5,198 nucleotides of DNA from JBDKGH01 sp039798265. GTDB taxonomy: Bacteria > Bacteroidota > Bacteroidia > Flavobacteriales_D > Sanyastnellaceae. The position numbers were made by a program, and so were the translations under genes. The DNA lies in the NCBI GenBank assembly GCA_039798265.1, contig JBDKGH010000053.1:1-5198 (forward strand), given 5' to 3'. This document shows, one piece after another, positions 1-5,198 of this stretch. The stretch's first letter is position 1. Each line of letters starts with the position of its first letter. The notes beneath the pieces were generated by a model. It was given only the letters and a program-made list of their open reading frames with translations, ran no database searches and was not told the DNA's origin.

Positions 1-259
1 ACGCCTGCATTTTATAATCGATGGCATGCACCTCATCCAATATTTTAGTAGCGGCATCAACGATTTCCAAACCAAAATCAGTCACATAAATTTTCTTATT
101 GACCACTTCAATTAGCGGCACCTTAAACTGATCCTGAAAATTCTTGAGCTGAATAGATACCGCTGGCTGCGTAAGGTGAAGTTCGTAAGCCGCCTTCGTG
201 ACGCTGCGTGTTTGAGCCACTTTCAAAAATATCCGAAGCTGATTGAGGGTATAGTTCAT
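1..259 (-). CDS. LysR-type transcriptional regulator, N-terminal part (C-terminus beyond the left edge)
   Basis: Reading the minus strand from the ATG at 259-257 gives 86 residues with no stop before the window edge. They form the winged helix-turn-helix of a LysR-type regulator: LNQLRIFLKVAQ (5-16), the helix-turn-helix core SVTKAAYELHLTQPAVSIQLK (residues 19-39), and the wing ending in VTDFG (59-63), followed by the start of the linker helix. TQPAVS is the family's recognition-helix signature. The usual LFER motif after the second helix is replaced by PLIEVVNKK, a mild deviation. Members are usually about 300 aa with a C-terminal effector-binding domain, which is not visible, so the ligand cannot be inferred. 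The gene diverges from icd across 87 nt. LysR proteins commonly regulate the divergent neighbour, so icd and the following genes are candidate targets (inference). Confidence 0.92.
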   Translation of the reverse strand, partial: MNYTLNQLRIFLKVAQTRSVTKAAYELHLTQPAVSIQLKNFQDQFKVPLIEVVNKKIYVTDFGLEIVDAATKILDEVHAIDYKMQA

Positions 260-283
260 AAATAAATTTAATGATTACCATAG

Positions 284-313
284 CAAATGTAAATAAAAAC
301 TTATAACACTCAA
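284..313 (-). promoter_or_regulatory. Bacteroidota-type promoter for the LysR gene
   Basis: On the minus strand, TACATTTG (complement of 284-291) matches the Bacteroidota -7 consensus TAnnTTTG exactly. A TTG (complement of 311-313) lies 19 nt upstream, the expected place for the -33 box. Transcription would start near 275-279, leaving a leader of roughly 16-20 nt before the ATG at 259. The region is AT-rich, so a chance match is possible, but the full 8-mer with the right spacing upstream of a start codon is good evidence. Confidence 0.6.
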
Positions 314-346
314 CCCTCACCTTTGCCCAAACAAAACCATAAACAC

Positions 347-1783
347 ATGCAAAGGATCACAATAGCTAAAGGAGACGGTATCGGTCCAGAAATCATGGAC
401 GCCACCTTATCCATCATCAAAGCCGCTGGCGCACAAATCATCATTGATGAAATTGAAGTAGGCGAAAAGGTTTACTTATCGGGTAATACAAGTGGTATTG
501 CCAAAGAATCGTGGGACATCATTCGCCGCAACAAAATATTCCTCAAAGCTCCCATTACTACTCCACAAGGTGGTGGCTATAAAAGCCTCAACGTTTCTAC
601 GCGCAAATTCCTCGGGTTGTATGCCAACATCCGACCATGCGTGAGTTTTTCTCCCTTTGTGGACACCAAGCATCCTAAGATGGATTTGGTGATCATACGC
701 GAAAACGAAGAAGATCTATATGCGGGTATCGAACACCAACAAACAGACGAAGTGGTGCAATGCTTAAAGCTCATCAGCCGTCCTGGATGCGAAAAAATCG
801 TTCGATACGCCTTCGAATATGCCCGTTTGTATGGTAGAAAAAAAGTAACCTGTTTTACCAAAGACAACATCATGAAACAGACCGACGGTCTCTTTCACGA
901 AGTGTTCGATGAGATCGCAAAAGAATATCCAGAAATCGAAAACGAACACTGGATCATCGACATCGGAGCTGCTAAACTGGCGGATACACCAGAAATCTTC
1001 GATGTAATCGTAATGCCCAACCTTTACGGCGATGTAATGAGCGATGTAGCAGCTCAAATCGCGGGTTCTGTTGGATTGGCCGGATCGGCTAACATTGGCG
1101 AAGAATGTTCGATGTTCGAAGCTATTCACGGCTCAGCTCCAAGAAGAGCAGGGCAAAATGTTGCGAATCCCACTGGACTTTTACAAGGTGCTATTCTTAT
1201 GCTCAACCACATTGGTCAAACAGAGGTCGCACAAAAAGTTCAAAACGCATGGCTTAAAACCATCGAAGACGGTATTCACACTTATGACATCTATAAGGAA
1301 GGTGTAAGCACCAAAAAAGTGGGCACACAAGAATTTGCCGAAGCGGTAATCAGTAATCTCGGTCAGGAACCAAAACAGATGAAAGCGGCCGAATACAAGC
1401 AGTCGCAAAAAATGAACTTACCGAAATACCAACGCAAAGCGGCGAAAAACAAAGAGCTCGTTGGTGTAGATCTATTCGTTCATTGGAGAGGAACCAACGC
1501 AGAAGAACTCGCTGGTATCGTAAAGCAAATGAACTCTTCCTATGCTGAACTCAGCATGATCACTAATCGCGGTATCAAAGTTTATCCAGATGGCTTCCCA
1601 GAAACCTTCTGTACCGATCACTGGCGCTGCCGATTCAAACCCAATACAAGCGAATCGCTCACCAAACTAAGTATCGTTGATCTCCTGCTACAAGCAGAGC
1701 GCTTGAACATCGATGTGATTAAAACAGAAAACCTGTATTCATTTGATGGCAAAGCAGCCTACTCATTAGGTCAAGGTCAATAA
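347..1783 (+). CDS. icd: Isocitrate dehydrogenase, long (Thermus/Rickettsia-like) form, probably NADP-dependent
   Basis: Oxidative decarboxylation of isocitrate to 2-oxoglutarate plus CO2 in the cytoplasmic TCA cycle. The product is 478 aa from the ATG at 347. An in-frame TTG at 323 would add 8 residues, but ATG sits directly before the conserved opening ITIAKGDGIGPEI (4-16). Residues aligning with the E. coli active site are all present: S80, N82, R86, R96, R118, Y125, K172, N174, and metal-binding D205, D229 and D233. HGSAPRRAGQNVANPTG (261-277) is the coenzyme loop; R266 and R267 occupy the places of E. coli Lys344 and Tyr345, which bind the NADP 2'-phosphate, whereas NAD-specific enzymes have acidic or aliphatic residues there. 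NADP use is therefore inferred. A C-terminal domain (about 365-478) with LVGVDLFVHW, MITNRGIKVYP and DHWRCRF is the extension seen in the Thermus type. It is the first gene of a plus-strand run; the next starts 19 nt downstream. No Shine-Dalgarno sequence and no convincing -7/-33 promoter was seen upstream. Confidence 0.96.
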   Translation: MQRITIAKGDGIGPEIMDATLSIIKAAGAQIIIDEIEVGEKVYLSGNTSGIAKESWDIIRRNKIFLKAPITTPQGGGYKSLNVSTRKFLGLYANIRPCVSFSPFVDTKHPKMDLVIIRENEEDLYAGIEHQQTDEVVQCLKLISRPGCEKIVRYAFEYARLYGRKKVTCFTKDNIMKQTDGLFHEVFDEIAKEYPEIENEHWIIDIGAAKLADTPEIFDVIVMPNLYGDVMSDVAAQIAGSVGLAGSANIGEECSMFEAIHGSAPRRAGQNVANPTGLLQGAILMLNHIGQTEVAQKVQNAWLKTIEDGIHTYDIYKEGVSTKKVGTQEFAEAVISNLGQEPKQMKAAEYKQSQKMNLPKYQRKAAKNKELVGVDLFVHWRGTNAEELAGIVKQMNSSYAELSMITNRGIKVYPDGFPETFCTDHWRCRFKPNTSESLTKLSIVDLLLQAERLNIDVIKTENLYSFDGKAAYSLGQGQ

Positions 1784-1802
1784 ACTCCAATCCCCAGAAA
1801 AC

Positions 1803-2045
1803 ATGGAATTACATCTCATCAAAGGCTCATTCGAAAAAGAAGAAGCCTTGGAATTGATTCAGCAGCTCATACAGCTTAAAATCAAATTTCATGAAAAAAA
1901 AATACAGCAGTGTGAGCAGGAGGAAGACATCAAGATGCGTGAAAACAGAATTAAGCAATTGCAAAACGAATTCAATCAAGCAAGAGCTTTAATTCAAGAA
2001 AAAACGACGTTTTGCTCCATACAATCTACCATACACATCGAATAA
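1803..2045 (+). CDS. Small charged coiled-coil-like protein, 80 aa, function unknown
   Basis: A complete 80-aa reading frame starts 19 nt after icd and ends 1 nt before the next start. It opens MELHLIKGSF and has a long amphipathic helical stretch (about residues 11-66) dense in Lys, Glu and Gln, including LIQLKIKFHEKKI (22-34) and EEDIKMRENRIKQLQ (40-54). It closes with the alternating STIHIE (75-80), which looks like a beta strand. No signal peptide or membrane segment is present, so it is probably cytoplasmic and may oligomerise. It resembles small uncharacterised proteins I recall from Bacteroidota, but I cannot name a family. Its place between icd and the transporter, in the same direction with tight spacing, supports a real, co-transcribed gene. 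No catalytic motif is visible. Confidence 0.8.
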   Translation: MELHLIKGSFEKEEALELIQQLIQLKIKFHEKKIQQCEQEEDIKMRENRIKQLQNEFNQARALIQEKTTFCSIQSTIHIE

Positions 2046-2046
2046 A

Positions 2047-2220
2047 ATGAAAGTAAACCCATTATCTATTGTTTGGTTCATTATTGCCGTGGTTTGTCTG
2101 TTCAATTGTTTGACAACAGAAAGCCCAATGGATTCACAGTTTTATTCTGCCGCAGGAATAGTGGGACTTTTATTTGCGAGAAAATGTTTAGGAATGACTG
2201 ACGCGCCAAGCCATACTTGA
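2047..2220 (+). CDS. Hydrophobic microprotein, 57 aa, predicted membrane protein
   Basis: ATG at 2047 follows the preceding stop codon by one base, a spacing typical of translational coupling, and the frame runs to TGA at 2218-2220. The product has a hydrophobic segment at about residues 5-22 (PLSIVWFIIAVVCLFN), a short polar stretch (TTESPMDSQ, 23-31), a second weaker hydrophobic segment (about 34-44, ending GLLFA) and a basic end starting RKCLG. It could be a two-helix inner-membrane microprotein. The first segment followed by Cys21 is not a good lipobox, so a lipoprotein is less likely. The frame fills the gap between the 80-aa gene and the DUF6671 gene almost completely, which supports it being real. 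No family is recognised and function is unknown. Confidence 0.6.
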   Translation: MKVNPLSIVWFIIAVVCLFNCLTTESPMDSQFYSAAGIVGLLFARKCLGMTDAPSHT

Positions 2221-2240
2221 TTTCTTGAAGAAGCCAACAC

Positions 2241-3086
2241 ATGACTTCCATTTTTGACAACCGAACCTTTACCATAGCCACGCAGCATAAAAAAGAAGAA
2301 GTATTAGCTCCTATTCTCCGCCAACACTTCAATGCTCAAGTGTTGCCCACCAAGCACTTCAATACCGATTTGCTTGGCACCTTTACAGGAGAAATAGAGC
2401 GTACGGAAATCCCTATTTCCACTGCGAGAAAAAAATGCCTGCTGGCTATGGAAAGGTTCAATCTTGACTTGTGCATAGCTAGTGAAGGATCATTCGGTCC
2501 ACATCCCACCATTCCATTTGCTGCAGCGGATGAAGAAATTTTGTATCTCATTGACAAAACGAAAGGAATAGAAATTCACGTACATCACGTGAGTACTCAA
2601 ACCAACTTTAATGGTGCAGAGATCAGCAACTTGAATGATCTGCATGAATTTGCTCAACGCTGCAAGTTTCCCTCGCATGCCCTCATTCTAAGAGACAAAA
2701 GAAATAGCTCGGAGTTTATAAAAAAAGGCATCACCACATGGGAGACTCTTGTTCATGAATTCAATCAACATAAGGGGAAGAATGGATCTGTTTTTATAGA
2801 AACAGATATGAGAGCTCATCTTAATCCAACGCGAATGTTGGTGATCGAAGAAGCCGCGGAAAAACTCATCGCGAGTATGCGATCTCTGTGCCCCCAATGC
2901 AACACTCCAGGATTTACAGTTAAATCGCACATACCAGGTCTTCCTTGCGCACTGTGCTACTCTCCTACTCGCTCTACTTTATATCACGTTTACGCCTGTC
3001 AACGGTGCGAATACTCTGAGCAGAAAAAATTCCCTCATCAAAAACAAACAGAAGATCCGATGTACTGCGACGTCTGTAACCCCTAA
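2241..3086 (+). CDS. DUF6671-type protein with C-terminal zinc-ribbon-like cysteine pairs
   Basis: Cytoplasmic protein of 281 aa with no signal peptide or membrane helix. The N-terminal part carries the blocks I associate with DUF6671: TIATQHKKEEVLAP (11-24), NTDLLGTFTGEIER (41-54), TARKK (61-65), ASEGSFGPHP (80-89) and TNFN (121-124), then ETDMRAHLNPTRM (187-199). The clustered Asp, Glu, His and Arg residues (E82, H88, D189, R191, H193) look like an active or ligand-binding site, but no reaction is known to me. The C-terminal 65 residues hold four CxxC pairs (C217/C220, C236/C239, C253/C256, C276/C279), enough for two structural zinc sites. ATG at 2241 directly precedes the conserved N-terminus and lies 20 nt after the microprotein stop; the next gene starts 24 nt downstream. 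The family name is from memory; the cysteine pattern is directly seen. Confidence 0.85.
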   Translation: MTSIFDNRTFTIATQHKKEEVLAPILRQHFNAQVLPTKHFNTDLLGTFTGEIERTEIPISTARKKCLLAMERFNLDLCIASEGSFGPHPTIPFAAADEEILYLIDKTKGIEIHVHHVSTQTNFNGAEISNLNDLHEFAQRCKFPSHALILRDKRNSSEFIKKGITTWETLVHEFNQHKGKNGSVFIETDMRAHLNPTRMLVIEEAAEKLIASMRSLCPQCNTPGFTVKSHIPGLPCALCYSPTRSTLYHVYACQRCEYSEQKKFPHQKQTEDPMYCDVCNP

Positions 3087-3110
3087 ACCAACGAAAACCG
3101 AACACTCGCC

Positions 3111-4082
3111 ATGGAATTTCAAGTCCTCATCAACAACCTCACCAACCCTACTCTACTCTTTTTCCTTTTGGGGGTGATCGCCGTATCGGTCAAAAGTGAC
3201 TTGGAGATTCCGCGTTCGAGCAGCAAGTTCATTTCGCTTTATTTACTCTTTGCCATTGGCTTCAAAGGTGGACAAGAACTTTCGCACAGTGGCTTCAATA
3301 ATGAAATTCTCATTTCCTTACTCTTCGGTTTAGGAATTGCATCGATCATTCCGTTCTATTCCTTTTTTATCTTAAAAAAGAAATTAAGCGTAAGCGACTC
3401 TGCCGCAGTGGCTGCGTCATATGGATCAGTGAGCGCGGTGACATTTGTAGCCGCTATTTCTTTTTTAGAGGTACAACGTCTTCAATCCGGTGGACACATG
3501 GTAGCGGTAATGGCCTTGATGGAAGCGCCCGCTATCATCATTGGAGTAATGCTGTTGATGAAATATGACAAAGAACGAGACTCCAATGATCAAGTGAGCT
3601 TCAGGAGTATCATACAACATTCATTTACCAATGGAAGTGTGCTATTGATCATAGGCAGCTTAATCATCGGATTCATCGCCGACACCAAACAAGCGGAAGG
3701 CATCAAACCGTTTACCACCGATATCTTCAAAGGTTTTCTTGCTATCTTTTTATTAGAAATGGGAATGGTGACAGCGAAACGTTTCACAGCCTTCAAAAAG
3801 TACGGTGGATTTGTTACGCTTTTTGCGATTATCATTCCTGCCATAAATGGATGTGCCGTTGCCTTTCTCAGTCAATTTGTAACCCACGATGTAGGCAATC
3901 GCTTCATTTTTGCCATACTCGCAGCTAGTGCCTCATACATCGCCGTTCCCGCAGCCATGCGGTTAGCGGCTCCCAAAGCCGATCCTGGCCTATATCTTCC
4001 TATGGCTCTCGGTGTAACCTTTCCGTTTAATATTACGGTTGGAATGCCCATGTATTACCTTGTCATCACCAGTGGATTTTAA
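3111..4082 (+). CDS. sbtA: SbtA-family sodium-dependent bicarbonate transporter
   Basis: Inner-membrane protein of 323 aa, very hydrophobic, with roughly ten predicted helices in two halves. Family motifs in order are VKSDLEIP (27-34), AIGFKGGQEL (48-57), YGSVSAVTF (104-112), GGHMVA (127-132), ALMEAPAI (135-142), LLEMGMVTAKR (214-224), ASASYIAVPAAMRLAAPKAD (272-291), LYLP (294-297) and GVTFPFNI (301-308). These match the cyanobacterial SbtA (Sbt_1, formerly DUF897) signature, whose characterised members import HCO3- with Na+. The hydrophilic loop between the halves (about 151-175) is only some 25 residues, and the protein is about 50 aa shorter than Synechocystis SbtA (about 374 aa). No SbtB (PII-like) gene is adjacent. 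In a heterotroph the likely role is bicarbonate supply for carboxylases (inference). It is the last gene of the icd run, 24 nt after the DUF6671 gene, and is followed by a candidate terminator. Confidence 0.93.
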   Translation: MEFQVLINNLTNPTLLFFLLGVIAVSVKSDLEIPRSSSKFISLYLLFAIGFKGGQELSHSGFNNEILISLLFGLGIASIIPFYSFFILKKKLSVSDSAAVAASYGSVSAVTFVAAISFLEVQRLQSGGHMVAVMALMEAPAIIIGVMLLMKYDKERDSNDQVSFRSIIQHSFTNGSVLLIIGSLIIGFIADTKQAEGIKPFTTDIFKGFLAIFLLEMGMVTAKRFTAFKKYGGFVTLFAIIIPAINGCAVAFLSQFVTHDVGNRFIFAILAASASYIAVPAAMRLAAPKADPGLYLPMALGVTFPFNITVGMPMYYLVITSGF

Positions 4083-4093
4083 ACATAAATGAA

Positions 4094-4143
4094 CGTTATC
4101 ATATAAGTAGTAAATTCCCCCGATCTTATAAACGATTTTTTTT
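4094..4143 (+). terminator. Candidate intrinsic terminator after sbtA
   Basis: CGTT (4094-4097) pairs with AACG (4131-4134), and TATAAG (4102-4107) with CTTATA (4125-4130). This gives a ten-pair stem with a four-base bulge (ATCA) on the left arm and a 17-nt loop. One A and eight T's (4136-4143) follow, as in rho-independent terminators. The stem is AT-rich and the loop large, so it is weak. It ends only 7 nt before the next start codon, so it could alternatively affect expression of the downstream gene. Confidence 0.4.
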
Positions 4144-4150
4144 ACTCCTT

Positions 4151-4915
4151 ATGGGTCTAGTTAATGCAATGGTCAACCAAATAGGCCGCGAAATAGGTCG
4201 CGACCTTTATTGGAGTGCAAGACGTAACATCGCCAGTCAACCTACACGTGTTCAACGTTCCTCTAGAACAATGGATACCCTTTCAATCAACGAGCAGCTC
4301 CTGCAAATGGTCAATAAAAAATCATGGAACAATCGGATGCGGTTTGTAGCAATGGCCGAAGATATTGCCGAAACGATTCAATCCATTGATGATAAAATAG
4401 ACCCACAAAGCTTTAATTGGCAAGAAGTATATGAAGTTTTAGATCAAAAAATAGACGACTTAAAACTCAACTGTCAGGACAATGAAGCACCTTCATTAGA
4501 AGAACTTGACAAAAAAAACTTTATTGGTTTTTCTATTTCTCTTCAAAGACATAAAAAATGGATCGAGAAAGAAATAAATCAAAAAAAATCACTTCCTACA
4601 CCGCCATCAGGATTCATCATTTTTCTGATGAGCTGTATTGGTATAGCGTCCTTTAAACTTCAGAGAGGCGCTGCCAATATCATAGCTGAAATACTGTTAA
4701 TTCTCATTTGCTGGGGCGCTATTATCATTGGACTCAATCTATTTTCACATTCCCAATTAGCCCTTTATGGCCTTCTCAGCGTTGCGCTCGGAATAGCCTT
4801 TTTCTTGTTCACCACAATTGGCAATTTCATCTCTCTGAACAAACTCAAAAGCCAATTCGACAACGACCAAAATCAAATACGGGTATTAGAACACTATATG
4901 CAGCGCATCAGCTAA
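4151..4915 (+). CDS. Predicted membrane protein, 254 aa, family not recognised
   Basis: The N-terminal 150 residues are soluble and charged, starting with a possibly amphipathic helix (GLVNAMVNQIGREIGRDLYW, 2-21) and containing acidic helical stretches at about 60-145, such as MAEDIAETIQSIDDKID (68-84). Three hydrophobic segments follow at about 154-169, 176-197 and 203-228, then a short charged helical tail (230-254, ending EHYMQRIS) that may be coiled coil. This suggests a large cytoplasmic N-terminal region anchored by C-terminal helices. No catalytic motif is visible. It lies 68 nt after sbtA with a candidate terminator between them, so it probably begins a separate unit with the lipoprotein gene 20 nt downstream. 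I saw no TAnnTTTG promoter in the gap. ATG at 4151 is the first start of the frame and is preceded by T- and C-rich sequence, without a Shine-Dalgarno motif. Confidence 0.8.
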   Translation: MGLVNAMVNQIGREIGRDLYWSARRNIASQPTRVQRSSRTMDTLSINEQLLQMVNKKSWNNRMRFVAMAEDIAETIQSIDDKIDPQSFNWQEVYEVLDQKIDDLKLNCQDNEAPSLEELDKKNFIGFSISLQRHKKWIEKEINQKKSLPTPPSGFIIFLMSCIGIASFKLQRGAANIIAEILLILICWGAIIIGLNLFSHSQLALYGLLSVALGIAFFLFTTIGNFISLNKLKSQFDNDQNQIRVLEHYMQRIS

Positions 4916-4935
4916 TAATTTCCATTTTCAAATTC

Positions 4936-5198
4936 ATGAAAAACATTCTGCTTCTTATAGCAACCTTTTCTCTCACTGGCTGCGCTTTGCACTCCACTAC
5001 TTGCATCAAACCGAATGATGCCTTTATTCTAGGCGCAAATGAACATGGAGCATTCAAAGTAGATGTAGAAAACACTGCCAAAACCCCGATTACTGCCGAA
5101 GTGTATTCACTCGACAAAACAATCCTATCGAAAGCGTCTATTTCGCCCAGCAAAAAAGGGCACATCAAAGTAAGTCGTGACAATGCAGTGCATATTAT
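4936..5198 (+). CDS. Putative lipoprotein, N-terminal part (runs off the right edge)
   Basis: ATG at 4936 opens a frame that stays open to the window end (87 codons visible). It begins MKNILLLIATFSLTGC, a lipoprotein signal peptide with lipobox LTGC and the acylated Cys at residue 16, so the mature protein should be membrane-anchored in the envelope. The mature part is polar, and alternating segments such as GAFKVDVEN and PITAEVYSLD suggest a small beta-sandwich; after them comes a lysine-containing stretch (SPSKKGHIKVSRD). No family is recognised. It starts 20 nt after the 254-aa membrane protein and is likely co-transcribed with it. A longer frame on the opposite strand over the same bases lacks any recognisable feature and is judged a shadow. 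Confidence 0.78.
   Translation, partial: MKNILLLIATFSLTGCALHSTTCIKPNDAFILGANEHGAFKVDVENTAKTPITAEVYSLDKTILSKASISPSKKGHIKVSRDNAVHI

Noticed and set aside
266..294. ATTTA / TAAAT arms around position 280 as a LysR operator
   Set aside because: Only the outer five bases are symmetric in a very AT-rich region; the interior does not match, so it cannot be told from chance.
123..320. 65-codon minus-strand frame over the LysR start
   Set aside because: It is in a different frame from the clear LysR helix-turn-helix and has no recognisable features.
318..325. CACCTTTG as a -7 box for icd
   Set aside because: It misses the first base of TAnnTTTG and has no TTG about 19 nt upstream, so it is not convincing.
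323..346. Upstream in-frame TTG start for icd
   Set aside because: ATG at 347 is the more usual start codon and directly precedes the conserved N-terminal strand; the added 8 residues show no conserved feature.
764..1129. 121-codon minus-strand frame inside icd
   Set aside because: It is opposite a strongly conserved icd coding region and its translation is Phe/Ser-rich without motifs, typical of an antisense shadow.
2322..2345. Perfect 8-bp inverted repeat (CAACACTT / AAGTGTTG, 8-nt loop)
   Set aside because: It lies inside the DUF6671 coding sequence, has no T-tract, and an 8-bp repeat of this kind is expected by chance in 5 kb.
4908..5183. 91-codon minus-strand frame
   Set aside because: It overlaps the plus-strand lipoprotein gene, which has a clear signal peptide and lipobox, while this frame has no recognisable domain.

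Overview
The window looks like a chromosomal segment from a member of the Bacteroidota, probably a Flavobacteriales- or Cytophagales-like lineage. This rests on an exact TAnnTTTG (-7) promoter element with a TTG box 19 nt upstream, on genes starting without recognisable Shine-Dalgarno sequences in A-rich leaders, and on the overall character of the proteins. It is an inference; no 16S or marker gene is present. No transposase, integrase, CRISPR array, tRNA or rRNA is visible.

Layout: (1) Positions 1-259, minus strand, hold the N-terminal 86 residues of a LysR-type transcription regulator that runs off the left edge. (2) Positions 260-346 are a short divergent intergenic region with a good Bacteroidota-type promoter for the LysR gene. 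(3) A tightly spaced plus-strand run of five genes follows (gaps 19, 1, 20 and 24 nt): a long-form, Thermus/Rickettsia-type isocitrate dehydrogenase (icd, 478 aa); an 80-aa charged coiled-coil-like protein; a 57-aa hydrophobic microprotein; a 281-aa DUF6671-type protein with four CxxC pairs; and a 323-aa SbtA-family sodium-dependent bicarbonate transporter. (4) A 68-nt gap holds a bulged hairpin followed by eight T's, a plausible intrinsic terminator. (5) A second plus-strand unit then begins: a 254-aa unrecognised membrane protein and, 20 nt later, the N-terminal part of a lipoprotein that runs off the right edge.

How the genes might work together: isocitrate dehydrogenase releases CO2 and makes 2-oxoglutarate and, most likely, NADPH. 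SbtA imports bicarbonate. Co-transcription would link inorganic carbon supply with the TCA/anaplerotic node, and the divergent LysR protein is the obvious candidate regulator. This is inference from gene order only. The cluster lacks SbtB, and its SbtA has a short central cytoplasmic loop, so the PII-like control known from cyanobacteria may be absent. The DUF6671 protein and the two tiny proteins between icd and sbtA have no assigned function and are the most interesting unknowns. I see no clearly exotic defence, mobile or RNA system here.
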